From positions 62,001 through 126,000 of the forward strand of contig JBBMOL010000447.1 of assembly GCA_037954665.1 (NCBI GenBank): a stretch of 64,000 nucleotides of DNA. The letters run 5' to 3'. This DNA is from Laguncularia racemosa (Eukaryota > Streptophyta > Magnoliopsida > Myrtales > Combretaceae). Positions 34,051-46,457 of this stretch are shown here, in pieces. Position 1 is the first letter of the stretch, and each line of letters starts with the position of its first letter. Made by a program: the position numbers and the translations under genes. A model generated the notes under the pieces. It was not told the origin of the DNA, did not search any database, and was given only the letters and a program-made list of their open reading frames with translations.

Positions 34051-36114
34051 TTATAGATCTGTGTTAATGGGGTCTCTCAATTCTAAACCATCCATTTGAG
34101 TTAGTATCAAAGCACCTCCTGACATAACCTTTTTCACCAGATAAGGGCCTTCGTAGTTTGGGGTAAATTTCCCTCTAGAGTCTTGGGCATTCGAGAGAAC
34201 CTTCCTTAGTACTAGATCCCCCTCTTTGAAGTATCGAGGTCTCATCTTCTTGTTAAATGCTCGGGCCATTCTTTGTTGGTAACACTGACCATGACATAGT
34301 GCGGTAAGCCTTCTTTCATCAATCAGATTCAGCTGATTAAGCCTCTTCCTTACCCAATCTGATTCAGTTAGCCGAGTTTCCGACAGGATTCTGAATGATG
34401 GTATTTCAACTTCAACTGGTAGCACTGCTTCCTTACCATATACCAATGAGTAAGGGGTAGCTCCCGTAGATGTTCTTATTGAAGTCCTATAAGCCATGAG
34501 AGCAAACGGTAACATTTCATGCCAATCTTTGTAAGTTGTTGTCATTTTCTCGATGATCTTCTTGATATTTTTATTAGCTGCTTCTACTGCCCCGTTCATT
34601 TGAGGTTGGTAGGGAGTTGAATTTCTGTGGTTTATGTGGAATTGTTGACATAAACTTGTCATCGATTTGTTGTTGAGATTGGTACCATTGTCGGTGATGA
34701 TAGACTCAGGAACTCCATATCGAGCTATTATGTCCCTTTTTAAGAAGCGGATTATTACCCCCTTTGTAACATTGGTATATGATGACGCTTCTACCCATTT
34801 GGTGAAATAATCAATCGCTACTAGTATAAATATGTGGCCGTTAGATGCTGTTGGAGTGATCGGGCCTATTATGTCGATTCCCTACATGGAGAAAGGCCAT
34901 GGTGCTGATAACAAGTGTAGCTCGTTGGGCGGAGCATTTATCCGGTTTGCGTAGACTTGACACAGATGACAGTGCTTGACATATTTTATGCAATCTGATT
35001 CCATGGTCAACCAATAATATCCTAACCTCATGATTTTTCGGGCTAACATGTAGCCATTCATATAGGGTCCACATACTCCCTCATGTACTTCTTTCATTAG
35101 TTCGCATGCTTCATTTTTGTCCACACATCTCAACAAGGTGGTATCAGATGATCTTTTGTAGAGTATAGACCCACTTAATAAGAAATGGCTTGCTAACCTT
35201 CTAAGCGTTCTTTGGTCATTCTTGCTAGCCATTTCAGGGTATTTACTTTCTTGGAGGAAAGTCTTGATGTCGTGATACCAAGGCTTGTCATCTTGTACTT
35301 TTTCAATGGTTAAACAGTAGGCAGGCCGACTTTCGATGTCTATTTTCATCGGTTGAACTTCGGCTCCCCCTGTTATCTGGATCATAGATGCTAATGTGGC
35401 TAGTGCATCTGCAAACTGATTCTGAGTTCTCGGGATGTATGTGAAAGTGATTGCCTTGAATCCTTCCATTAGCTCTGTCAAGTGTTGATGATACGGTACC
35501 AGTTTGGGGTCTTTAGTCTTGTATTCCCCTCTTGTCTGTAGTATGATAAGCGACGAGTCTCCATATACTTCTAATTCGCGGATTTCCATTTGACAGGCCA
35601 TTTTGAGGCCAAGAATACATGCTTCATATTCTGCGATATTATTGGTATAGGGAAATGTAAGTCTCGTCGCTGCAGGGAATTGAGTGCCATATGGGGATAT
35701 CAATACAGCCCCAACCCCACAACCGAATACGTTAGCGGCTCCATCGAAAAACAATTTCCATTTCGGGTTCTGCTCTATCCTAAAGTCTTCTACCGGTATA
35801 TCTTCCACTGTTAATATATTTTCGTCCGGGAATTGGGCTTGTAGTTCTTGGGAATCTGTCTCGACCGGGTGTTCTGCTAATTGGTCGGCTAAGGCTTGCC
35901 CTTTCACCGCGTTCTGATTTATGTATGTGATGTCAAACTCGGATAGGAGCATTTGCCATTTAGAGATTCTCCCTATCAAAGCTGGTTTCTTTGCCAAGTA
36001 TTTCAAGGGATCATGCTTTGTCAGTAGCTCAATATGGTAGTAAAGGGTGTATTGCCTTAGTCGATGCATGACCCAGATTAAAGAACAACAAGTCTTCTCC
36101 ACCTCTGAGTACCT
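34051..36114 (-). pseudogene. Tat second RNase H and integrase, one internal TAG
   Basis: From 36102 down: end of the first RNase H (LLTKHDPLKYLAKK, ISKWQMLLSEFDITY), then the extra RNase H (KLFFDGAANVFGCGVGAVL, NNIAEYEACILGLKMA, LEVYGDSSLIILQTRGEY, NQFADALATLASM), then the integrase zinc domain (HEGVCGPYMNGYMLARKI, HCHLCQ). A TAG at 34882-34884 replaces a codon that is usually Trp before GIDIIGP. The same frame then continues through DYFTKW, ITDNGTNL and HINHRNSTPYQPQMNG to the C-terminal domain (FKEGDLVLRKVL, NYEGPYLVKK). All in one frame, 34051 being the final stop. Confidence 0.88.
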
Positions 36115-37323
36115 CTATTCCCCATCTGTGAACTTCTTGCTCAGATAATATATGGAACGCTCCCTTCCCTCGTCATCTTTCTACCCCAACACACATCCCA
36201 TAGATTCAGGGAGTATAGTGAGGTATAAGAATAAGGGCTTTCCTTACTTCGGGACTATTAAGACCGGAGGTTTTATAAGATAGCCTTTGATTGTCTTGAA
36301 TGCCTCTTCGCATTCGTCGTCCCATTCTATTGTGGCGTTCTTTTTCAACAGACGGAATAATGGCCGGCATTTGTCGGTGAGCTGTGAGATAAAACGAGCT
36401 ATATAATTTAATCTTCCCAGCAAGCTTCTCACTTCTTTAACGGAGCGTGGGGAAGGTAACTCTAATATAGACTTTACTTTGTCAGGATCGATTTTAATGC
36501 CGTCCTAGCTTATGACAAACGCTAATAATTTCCCCGTTGTGACTCCGAAAGTGCATTTCTCTGGGTTTAACTTGAGCTGAAATTTTCTCAGTCGTTTAAA
36601 CAATTTCCTCAGGATATCCGTATGGCTTTCTCCTTCTTTGGATTTGGCTATCATGTCGTCGACATATACTTCAACCTCTCGATGCATCATGTCGTGAAGT
36701 ATTGCGACCATGGCTCTCTGATACGTTGCCCCAGCGTTTTTCAAACCGAAGGGCATGACTTTGTAACAGAAAGTTCCCTACGTTGTGATGAAGGTTGTTT
36801 TGGTTTTATCTTCTTCAGCCATTTTTATTTGATTATATCCTGAGAAACCGTCCATGAATGAGAAGAGATGGTTTCCCGCAGTGTTGTCTCCTAGAACATC
36901 AATGTGAGGTAGGGGGAAGTTATCCTTTGGCGTAGCTTGGTTTAAGTCCCGGAAGTCTACGCATATGCGTACTTTTCCATTCTTTTTCATAATGGGGACT
37001 ATATTTGCTACCCATTCTGGGTAGTCGGATACTTCAATGAACCCTACTTCTAGCAGTTTCTTGACTTCTTCCTTAATCTTTAGCAAGATGTCAGGCCTAA
37101 ATCTTCTCAGTTTTTGTTTTTTAAGTTTGACATCTTCCCTTGTGGGAAGCCTATGAACCACTATCAATTGGTCTAATCCTGGCATGTCACCATATGACCA
37201 GGCAAACACATCCGCGTATTCCGTTAATAGCTCGGTTATCTCACATTTTTGCTCGGCACTCAAACTGGTCCCGATTTTGAGGTTCCTAGGGTTTTCCATG
37301 CTTCCTAGATTTACTATCTCCAC
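36115..37323 (-). pseudogene. Tat reverse transcriptase, interrupted by stops
   Basis: The RT begins near 37323 and includes GFIEVSDYPEWVANIVPIMK, VRICVDFRDLNQATPKD, FSFMDGFSGYNQIKM, MPFGLKNAGATYQRAM and the catalytic YVDDMI (36505-36756), then RSLLGRLNYIARFISQL. One reading frame is kept throughout but is broken by TAG at 36778-36780 (before GTFCYKVMPFG, usually Trp), TAG at 36505-36507, TAA at 36244-36246, TAG at 36181-36183 and TAG at 36115-36117. Confidence 0.88.
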
Positions 37324-38790
37324 AGGCTCGTCGATCGAAATTCCACTTTGTTCATGTTTTTGCCAATTTTCTTGTATTATTTGGTGGTCTAGGATATCGC
37401 CTTCAACAACTGACCCAGCAGCGTTGGAAACGATATCAGCGTTTTTACTTTCTACCTGCGCGAAATATCCCTGATGTTCAATGGTAGGAGATCTAGCGCT
37501 ACTGATAGGATAACAAAACCAATTGTTCAGAGCCGGATGCTGGTTGGACGTGCGGGGAATTGATTTCCCTTTGTTGTCGTCCTCTTCGTTTATCCGAAGC
37601 TCCTAAATGATATTTGCCTTTCGGAAAGATTGTTGGAGAGGTGGGATGCACATCTGGGTGTCGGTCGGCTTCCCCTTCATTCTGCCTTTGACTCCTCTTG
37701 CTTGCGCTTCTTCTACGGCCGTAGGAATGTACCCCAGTCCAAACGTCCCGTGCTGCCCCTCTTTAAACTGATGGCCCTCCTTGCTGGTCACCACGTTCAC
37801 TTCATTGAAAATCTGCAATCCCAGGTCTTCTGAACCTTCTTCCCCAATATAAGGTATGGCAGTCTCTTTGTATATGGCGTAATCCTGTTCGCCCAATACT
37901 GTAACTATCTGCCCGCTTGCAATGAACTTGACCCTTTGGTGGAGACTAGAGGGGATGGCTCCAGCAGCATGTATCCAAGGTCGTCCCAAAAGCAAGTTGA
38001 AAGACCTTGGGATGTCGAGGACCTGGAAAGCGATGTGGAATACTTGTGGACCAATTTCTACCGGTAGGTTCACCTCCCCCACTATGTCTCTTTTCGATCC
38101 GTCGAAAGCTCTGACCACCGTGGAGCTAGGTTTTATATTGCTTGGATCGACCCCCAACAAGTCGAGCGTTGCCAATAGGCAAACGTTGAGGGATGATCCG
38201 TTGTCGATGAGTACCCGGGAGACAATGGTGTCATTGCACCTGACCACTATGAATAATGGTTTGGTATGTTGGTCTCCCTCCTCTCCTAGCTCTTCCGGAG
38301 AGAAAGATATCTGGTCCATTGTAAAGATGGAGTCCGCCACGTGACCTATTTTTTCTGTAGCGATGCCCTCTGGGACCTGAATTTGTTTTAGCACTTTAAA
38401 GAGTGCTTCCCTGTAGGGCTCGGATGTTGTGAGAAGGCCCATGAGTGATATCTGTGCTGGAACTTTATTTAATTGTTCCATGATCTTGTATTCACTCGCC
38501 TTGACCATCTTTGTAAATGCAGCGAGTCCCCCTTCCTCTTCTTCTCCTTTCTCCATATTGGGTTCTTCAGTCGGGCCTTTATACTTTGGATCGTATATCC
38601 TCCCAGAGCGGGTGATGCCTCCCACTATAGGAGGCCGCTCTTGTTTGAGGGCCTGATAGTCGAACGGTGCAGCCTTGTAATTCTCTGTCGCTATCGGGAC
38701 ATTGAATACATATCTTTTTCTTGGGATTTATACCTCAGCTGATTGTCCCTCGTAGCACTATATAACCCTGGGCTTCTGATGAGAGTTGAT
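37324..38790 (-). pseudogene. Tat protease region
   Basis: The open frame at 37603-38625 starts with a GGITRSGRIYDP motif typical of Tat pol N-termini and contains an aspartic protease: VLIDNGSSLNVC (active site Asp with Asn-Gly, where most elements have D-S/T-G) and FNLLLGRPWIHAAGA. TAG at 38758-38760 and TAA at 38728-38730 lie upstream in the same frame. TAG at 37603-37605 separates it from the RT, which continues in frame. Confidence 0.85.
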
Positions 38791-39179
38791 CATGTTGATA
38801 GTCTTCCCCTCTTCCTTTGACGGGTTGTCTTCTTTCTCAAATTCTGGTCCCCATCCACTAGGCGGCCCCTGCTCAGTCGGGGTATAAGAATAGTTTACCA
38901 ATTACTGAAATCTCCCGTGTAATTTCCCAAAGTGCCGACCGTTGGGTCTCCGGCTAACCACCTATTTTTAATGTGTGCCTTTGGTGCTTCTTCTGGAGCT
39001 TGATGGGATTGCTTCTTCTGCTGCTTCGTCGTATTCTGCTTAGGGGCTTCTTTGGGAATCGACTCCTCAGATGTGATCATATTAATGGTGGGCTTATGAT
39101 TGGGCAGTGGATTGGTGTTAACATTGGGTGCTAGGGCGTTTCACGAAATCCAGCTATATGATTCCTGCATCAATTAAGT

Positions 39180-40498
39180 CTTGGATTTTGTGTCGGAGCC
39201 TCTAGCACCTATCTGTAGAATGCCCCTCTTGTTCCATATGGTAGTCACACTTGAGGCTTGAGTCGAAATTCTTGGGCTTGTACCGGTCATTGGGGAGCTC
39301 GAAACTAATCAAGTTGTCTGCCCTCAACCGAGCGAAGACCTGACTGAGCGGTATGGGGATTGGAGTGAATTGCCTTGGGGCCCTGGCGGCCTGGGCGTGA
39401 CCTGTCATAGGTTGTTGGGCCGGGGTACTCGTGGTTTGGAATGTCACACGGGTCCCAGATTTTTCTGCCTTACCGGAGTGGACCGTGCTGACAATGGACT
39501 CTTTAGCTCTGTTTCCTCCTAAAGGCCTTTGTGTCGGTGTGACCTAGGAAGCTCCATTGTTTGGAGTCTGCCGGTGGTGATGGCATTCTCAATCCTGCAT
39601 CCCGCAGCCACTACCTCTGCAAAACTGGATGAGGTTTAGCCTACCAGGTGTGAAAAGTAGGTCTTGTCCAGGGTATTGACAAATATGGATGTCAATTCCT
39701 TCTCAGATATCGGAATTGCTACCCTGGCGGCTTGGGCTCTCCAGCGCTGAGCATACTCCTTGAATGGTTCAGCATGCCTTTTTCGGAGACTCCCCAGGTC
39801 GATTACAGATGGGGCGACTTCGATATTGAACTTATATTAGTCATAAAACACCCGGGCTAGTTTTTCCTAGGTGTTAACAATGTTGAAGTCTAGGTGGGCA
39901 TACCAGACCAGTGCAGGGCCTGTGAGGCTATCTTGGAATGTCTGGAACATGAGCTGGTCGTATTGAGCATACTTGCTCATTTTCCGGGCATATAGCCTAG
40001 TATGCATTTTGGGGCAGCCGGTCCCATCATACTTTTCTAACTCTGGGGTTTTGAACTTCTCAAGGTATACCTCTTCCCTGTATGCTGGCAGATTGGTGAT
40101 TCCGTTTGTTCAAAACCATCAGGGCCCTCAATCGTTTTCATCTTGTCATGAAGCTGCTGGAAGAGTCGCTTCTCCATCTCCTTCTGCCTCTCTTCCATTT
40201 CCCTTTTCAGGTCATCGGAGGTCGGCCCCTGGTTGACCTTCGGCTCATATTCGAAGGCTGGGTTAAGGTGAGAATTGATCTCTTCATATTCCGGAGGCTG
40301 TCCCTCCACTACCTTCCCCTTTCTGGCCCCTGAATATTCTTCCTGGGTTGGCTGAGTGTTGCGCAGGAGGCCGATGCTTTCAGTTAAGAGGTGAACCTGG
40401 GTAGCCAATTGTTGGACCGTTTGTTCTAGGGACATGATCCTGGAGTCCGAGGCAGCTTCAGCATTGGTGTTGTTGCTGTTGTCGCTGTTGTTGGCCAT
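39180..40498 (-). pseudogene. Tat gag
   Basis: The start at 40498 gives MANNSDNSNNTNAEAASDS and a coiled-coil segment (SLEQTVQQLATQVHLL; LKREMEERQKEMEKR). After a frameshift near 40070 the gag core follows (YDGTGCPKMHTRLY, MFQTFQDSLTGPALVWY, DLGSLRKRHAEPFKEYAQRW), then SQVFARLRADNLI and a zinc-knuckle-like CDYHMEQEGHSTDRC. Stops: TAG 39867-39869, TAA 39837-39839, TAA 39636-39638, TAG 39544-39546, TAG 39202-39204. Confidence 0.82.
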
Positions 40499-40749
40499 TT
40501 TTGTTCTTGAACGTGTGAGAATTGGACTTCTGGGAGGCTTCGGTTGCTTGGGAGCTATCTTGATACTTGGGCGCGCATTTTGTTTTTTATTTTAGTGTGA
40601 TGTATGCGAAATGATTGCATGTGTCACGCGGATGCTAAAAATAAAAGGGTTGACAATTGATTGACAATGTAATATTGAAACTTTACTTTTATTAATATTG
40701 AAAATTTTGGAGTTCGATACTCAAACAAATAAAAGATTACAATGATAAT

Positions 40750-41244
40750 CTATTTCCTAGCTCTCTTAGTCTTTTGTTGTGAAGACTCAGGCTTCCCGTT
40801 GATGACGGCTTCCAGCTCTTCGACTCTGGCTTTGGTCTTCTCCAATTGCGCTTCCAAGGCTTTGTTGATTGCTGTTTTGCGGATACCCAAGAGTCTGCTG
40901 AAAATACCGGCTGGCCCGACCTCAAGGTCAGGTACATAGGCTTGGTCGGTTAGTGTTGGAGCCTGTAGCAGCTGGGTGTACTCTTCCAGGGTAGGGGTGA
41001 TTTCATGAGGCCCAATAAAGAAAGCTGCGGGCTCTACTTCCCATAACTAGAGCATGGCCAGTACCAAAGGCAAATTCACCTCCATCTTTGTTAGTGAGAG
41101 GATGGGCCCTATTTTCTGTTGGATGAAGGCCTGCTCCTCTGGATTGTATAAGGTGAACCAGTGGTCCAGCACCAACTTTAGGTCCACAGGTTTGTACACC
41201 CGAATCTCTTTGCGGAGGAGGCGGTCGACTGCGGTACTAGCCAT
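40750..41244 (-). pseudogene. Tat-type extra ORF upstream of gag
   Basis: About 164 codons in one frame from MASTAVDRLLRKEIRVYKP at 41244 to the TAG at 40750-40752, with one TAG inside at 41047-41049. The part after the TAG (EPAAFFIG, ITPTLEEYTQLLQAP) resembles the conserved block of the ORF1 that precedes gag in Tat/Ogre elements. The C-terminus is a Lys/Glu coiled coil (LEAQLEKTKARVEELEAV). ORF1 function is unknown in the family. It is short here, perhaps because of an internal deletion. Confidence 0.7.
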
Positions 41245-41716
41245 CTATTACAACAGAAATTTCCTAATTACAACCAGGACTATGAAAATATTATAGGGAA
41301 ATAGATCTGAACTCCATGAACAAAACAACAAATATTACATTATCGTCAATTGTCAACACATGACCTTATGTATGCAAATAGGTTGGTTCTAACTGGTCCC
41401 CAATCTCTATGGCCTCCCGCATTCTCGGATAAATGGATCTCAGGCCATATCGAAGCATTGGGTGGGGTAGCTTAATCGGTCCTGAACGGTGATCAACTCA
41501 CTTCGCCCGAAACCTACACAATGGCTCCTCGTCTTAAGGTCCTAGGATGGTTCGGGTTCGACCGCATCTATTCACACAAATGTATGCATGCAGACTCAAA
41601 ACCGAATCATAAATCTAGCTAATTCCTGAAAAGTTAGCAACAGAATAATAGAAAGACATTTCTTAAAGAAAAAGGAACAATTTGAGGAGATTCAGGTGGC
41701 TAGCCTACTGGAATGA

Positions 41717-41735
41717 GTCCCCAGCGGAGTCGCCA
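41717..41735 (-). other. PBS of the Tat element
   Basis: The minus strand reads TGGCGACTCCGCTGGGGAC, three bases from the 5' LTR end. It is a Tat/Ogre-type PBS, attributed from memory to tRNA-Arg. Confidence 0.75.
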
Positions 41736-41738
41736 TCC

Positions 41739-43962
41739 TGTCGAGTCTAATTTTTTGCATTCCCATTCCTAATCCGATCTAGACTAGACCCTATGCTCAT
41801 CTAATGTAGATCCTCGACTTGAGTTAGGAATTTCGTTTGATTTTTGGAGTCGCCACCCAACTGTTGTTGGGAAAAATTGAATTAAGACTAAAGGAGCGGA
41901 TTAGTCTTAATTTGGACCACTAGTCATCATTATTTCCTCTTCTCGTTTTTGAAAAGAGGAAAAGGGAAAACCAGAGTTTCTAAGTCCGGAGGCTAACCTA
42001 TTAAAACCTTACGGTTACCACCTAATCTCCTAAAATTATTCCTATTTAGAAATGTGTTTTATTATATTTTTGTTACTTTTTATTATGTTTTTGGATTATT
42101 TCAAGAAAATGATTTTTTTATTTCATTTTATGGGTTGACCCGAATGGATGCCTACGTACCTGCTATCCAGGATCAAACAAGCCGTAGTTCGTTTTTCTGA
42201 AAACCTTCAATGTGTTTGTGAATTTTAGTTTTGAAATCTCTTTTGCTTTATGTTTTTACTATTTTTTTGGGATGTTTTTTAAAAAATCTAAGCCTAAACT
42301 TTTATCTGATTTTTGAAAATGATTTGAAGGGAAAACATCAATTTTGGATTTATTTGAGGAAAATGATTTTTCTAAGTGCTAAAACTCATTTTTATGATTC
42401 TTTTGAATTTTTATTATTTTTTTTATGTTTTGTAATTTTTTTATGATTTTTAGTTCTTTTCGATTTTTCCTTATTCTTCTACAATTTTTTTTTTATAATT
42501 TTTATGAGTTTTCATGGTTTTTGTAGTTTTTTTATCATTTTTATTATTATTATTATTTTATGATATTTATTAAATTTTGCATAATTTTTGTGAATTTTTG
42601 TTAAGAATTTTATGCTAAGCTATTATTTATCCTATTTTGAAATCTAAAGTTTTAATATTATTTCCCTAATATTTTTATTGTTTTTCCACATTTTTATTAT
42701 CATTTATTTTTCTTTTTATTTATTTATTTATTTTTTTCTTTTTTCTACATTATTAAATCCTAAAAACCTAATTTCTACATTTTCCTACTTATGGAAATAA
42801 AACATAAAGCACAAATAAATAACTAAATAAATAACCAACAAATAAATAATCAAATAATAAATCAAACAAATATAAGTAAAATAAATAAACAAAATTCGAA
42901 AAAATAAATAAAAAATCCAAAAATTTGACTTACCTGGATCCGGGTTGGTGCGCGGGTCGAGTCGGTCGGGTCGAATCGGGTTGGATCGAGTCGGGTCGGA
43001 TCGATCGGACACGGCGGCGGAGAGGGTTCGTTCACGGCGTTCCGGCGGTCTTTTGCAACGGTGAGGTGTCGAATCCTAGCTTCTTGAGGGTGCTGAATCC
43101 AATGGTGGCAGTGGTTTGCTCTCAGATCGTCTCCTGATGGTGGTTCAACTCCGGTCAGTGATCGCGATTTTGGTTCTCCTCCGATGCTCTCCGATTTGCT
43201 CTCTTTTCTCACTTTCTCTCAATTCTGATCCGTGTTTTGGCTTCCCCCACTCCTCCTCTATTTATAGGTGTTTGAAATCGAGCTGGATAAGCTCGGATTT
43301 CCTCCGATTGAAGCTAATCAGATTTTCGGTTAAAAAACCAACTCTGATTTGTGTAAATCTATCGATTTGTTGCGATTTGATTCCAATTAGATAATGTTTA
43401 TCTTATTTCTGTTGAAGATCTATTGGATTTGTGCAAAAAATCGAATTGAAATGGCCGAAATTCGAATTTTTCCTTCGTCGGCGATCTCGGACCCAAGGTA
43501 GAAGACGATCACGCGCCCGACGCGTGCGTTTCCTCCAGCCAATCGGATGCTGCCACGTGTCCTGGATAAGTAAGAAAATGCAAAACGCGGAAACTGCTTC
43601 CCCCGCGATTCGAACCTGCGACCGAGCCCCCCTGTGCGCTCCTTAGCCCGTGGTCCGGACCAGTTGGGCTAGCCCACTTTCCTGATTTTTCTAATTTCGC
43701 AAATTGCATATATGCAATGCAATTTTTTATTTTTTTGTATTTTTTGAAATTTCAAAAATTTGTAAAAATTATTTATTATTTATTATTGCCATTTCTGAAA
43801 TCATTTTTCAAAATTGATGTGTTTTCCTATTTATTTTTATTTTTTTGAATATTTTTATTATTTAAGCTAAATTAGAGAAAAATTGAAAAAAATTGGAAAA
43901 AAATTAAAAATTGATTATTATCAATTATTATTCATTCCTAAGGCAAAAATGGGGTGTTTACA
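41739..43962 (-). mobile_element. 5' LTR of the Tat element
   Basis: 2224 bp with the same ends as 30182-32344. Minus-strand TATAAATAG box at 43258-43266. Confidence 0.88.
43606..43671 (-). promoter_or_regulatory. tRNA-like A box and B box in the Tat 5' LTR
   Basis: A box TAGCCCAACTGG at 43660-43671 and B box GGTTCGAATCG at 43606-43616 on the minus strand. Identical in both LTRs of this element. About 340 bp upstream of the TATA box. Confidence 0.55.
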
Positions 43963-44566
43963 CCACAGGTAGTGATTGTTTTCTTTCCTCCATTGCTAGG
44001 ATATATCTCATCTACAACACAAATAATGATCCATTATCCACCGAAGTCTCCCCTATATCAACCCATTCCACTAAAACCATTTTCTCCTTTTCTAACTCAT
44101 CTGTATGTTGCTGATCCTTATGGTCTTCTAATGGTTGGCGCAACTGGTCATTGCCTTTTGAAACCACTGAAGGTGAACACAACTGTCTCTAAGTAGTCTG
44201 GCTCTTTGATGATAGGCTAATCTGACTCTGACCCTCAAAATCCTCCAATGGTTTACTTAACTACTCATGAGCCTCTAGTATCTCTGAAGTTGAACATAAC
44301 TCCCCTTGAACAGTTTCGTCCTCTGATGATCTGCTCATCCGACTCTGTTCATCAGGATCCTCTGAAGGTTGGTACATCTGTGACCGACAAATTTTGTACT
44401 CTAAGGGTTGGTTCAACTGCTCATGGCCCACTGATGGTCTACTGAATTGTTGCTGAACCCTTTGAACCTTTGATGGCGACATTGAATTCAGAATAATTCG
44501 TTTTCCTTCCTTCTGGAATACATAAGTATTCCTAAAGCTATCATGTAAGATACTCCTGTCATATAA

Positions 44567-44890
44567 CTAAACCCTGCCAAGCAATATATGGGATATACAC
44601 ATAAGTGGAATATCACACTCGATTTCATCACAGAATTTATCCCCTATACCAAAAGGTACCCTAGCTCTTTGGGTCACATGCAAACTCCCCTGATCACTAA
44701 GCCAATGCAATTTATACGGTTCAGGATGTGAAGTAGTAGCAAGTTTTAGTTTCGATACTAACGATGCTACTACCACATTGGTACAACTACCACCATCGAC
44801 TATATGGACACATAAATTTCCTTGTTCCCTACAAGAGGTATAGAACAAGTTTTCCCTTTGTTCTTCATCCTTAATAGCAAATGTAGTCAA
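44567..44890 (-). pseudogene. Aspartic protease domain of the protease-only element
   Basis: 107 codons: DEEQRENLFYTSCREQGN, then VDGGSCTNVV (active-site Asp with the Gly-Gly-Ser form common in chromoviruses), SLVSKLKLATTSHPEPYKL, HWLSDQGSLHVTQRA, IPLMCISHILLGR. This is a chromovirus-type protease and resembles the one at 54346-55581 (QRENIFQTRC, DGGSCTNV, LLGRPW). A degraded tail (44261-44482) follows. No RT follows and no gag precedes it. Whether the open frame is expressed cannot be told. Confidence 0.75.
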
Positions 44891-44919
44891 TGTTTAGTGC
44901 AATACATTAGTATAATGAA

Positions 44920-46440
44920 ACATCTCACTAGACATGATGGTGTTCAAACCCAATAACATAATAATTATCCTCACACTTTCACATCCAAGTACACAACCAA
45001 GCTACAAGTGAAGTACACTCAACTACTTTCAAGTAGATAGAATTAAATTCAACTACAAGTGTTTAGGTAACTAGTTCAATTACCTTCACACTTTAATGAC
45101 TTGTTTGAATTTTAAATTCTACTACTCAAAACCTTCCTTTCTTGTTAAGGTTTCACACTATAATAAATCGCAAATTGCAGCACCTTAACACAAGCACAAA
45201 TGCATAACTCCATCGTCACAAAACTCCCTTGCTCACGGTTTCATCACCAATCACGCCACTAGCAACAATTCTCTAATCAACACACACAAAACCTTGCCAA
45301 AAATACACACACACCCTTCACTAACTTTACAAAAATACAACACCACACACATACACTCCTCTTCAAGCCATGGTGCACTTTCCCCACTTCCACACAAATA
45401 TCAAACTATAACTTCAACAACAAAGGCAACTTAAATTTCAAATTCAAAATGAGTTCAATAAATGCAATATTCTGCAAATGGTAAGCGACTTTTTCAAATT
45501 TAAAAGATACACAATTAACTACGACTTAATGTGTATTTGAGATTTCAAATTAAACCCTTAATGTGCACTTTCAATCCTGATTTCAAATCTGAAATTAATA
45601 ATTGTGATTCCTCTAATTTCCTAAAATGCACACATTATATAATTCTACTTCACAATTGAAACACCACTCTTCCCCTTCACGGTTTGCTATCCATGCACTA
45701 CACTCTCACACTTTAACCTCAATGTGTAGCACCTTACTCTACACAACTTCCACAAATTCACACCGTCACACACACTTACACGCACAACAAGTCACTAAAT
45801 TTTTACAAACACAACTCTACACAAAAACAACCATGGTGCACAACCTCCCCAATACAACACACACAATACTTCAAAGTATACACTTCTTTATTACTACACA
45901 ACTCCAAAGCAATTTGCAACTCGTACACCAAAATAGCAACAATTCAAATTTGAAAATCAAACTACTTCACTAATTGCAACTCTTCCACAATTGGTAAGAA
46001 ATGATTTTCAAATTCAAACAAACACTCATTAACTCCATCAATCTTAATGTTTGTTTTGAAAATCAAATAATTTCCAAATCCTCCACATTATTCAAATCTG
46101 GAAATGCTCAATTTCTCCACTAATTTTCCGAAAACAAACAATGTAAGAATGACAATTCTCTTCCTACATAATTGCTCTTCCGAAATTGTATTAAAAAATG
46201 CACTATCTTTCCTCTTCCTTTAAATTTCACTTCCCACAATGATGATAATGATGATTTCCCTTAAACCAATCACGGTCAACTTAAGGACACAAATAATATG
46301 GTGAGTACTCCACGTCCACAACAATTAACAATAAGGAAATCACTTTAACAACACAATTGAAATAATTCAATTCTTCAATGCACAATTTTCAGATCAAGGT
46401 AATAAGAACCCTAAATTTCTGAATTCCAAATTGCAAATCC
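44920..46440. other. G-poor, AC-rich leader of the protease-only element
   Basis: About 1.5 kb of the plus strand is rich in A and C (CACACAC, CAACTC) and very poor in G, so the element's sense strand is G/T-rich. No gag or other coding sequence is recognisable; open frames here, such as 45626-45973, are composition effects. Confidence 0.6.
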
Positions 46441-46457
46441 CTCCTGTTAAACCTCAA

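Larger units (their letters stand above)
30182..43962 (-). mobile_element. Tat/Ogre-like Ty3/gypsy retrotransposon
   Basis: 13.8 kb on the minus strand, flanked by CCACA on both sides (30177-30181, 43963-43967). LTRs are 30182-32344 and 41739-43962. The PBS is TGGCGACTCCGCTGGGGAC, not the tRNA-Met type; it is of the kind used by Tat/Ogre elements (tRNA-Arg, from memory). Order from the 5' side: an extra ORF, gag, protease, RT with RNase H, a second RNase H, integrase, a tandem-repeat region, PPT. The extra 5' ORF and the second RNase H are established Tat-lineage traits. At least fifteen in-frame stops make it defective. Confidence 0.88.

Noticed and set aside
34882..34884. Amber readthrough as a real expression strategy in the Tat element
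   Set aside because: There are too many stops of mixed type plus frameshifts; decay is the simpler reading. The bias is kept as a finding.
42862..43212. A 116-codon minus-strand frame in the Tat LTR
   Set aside because: It lies in R/U5 of the LTR; the equivalent frame in the other LTR is only 79 codons and has no domain. Composition effect of the GC-rich part.
45626..45973. A 115-codon plus-strand open frame rich in His, Thr and Ser
   Set aside because: It arises from the G-poor, AC-rich composition of the protease-only element leader; stops need T-A/G combinations that are rare there.
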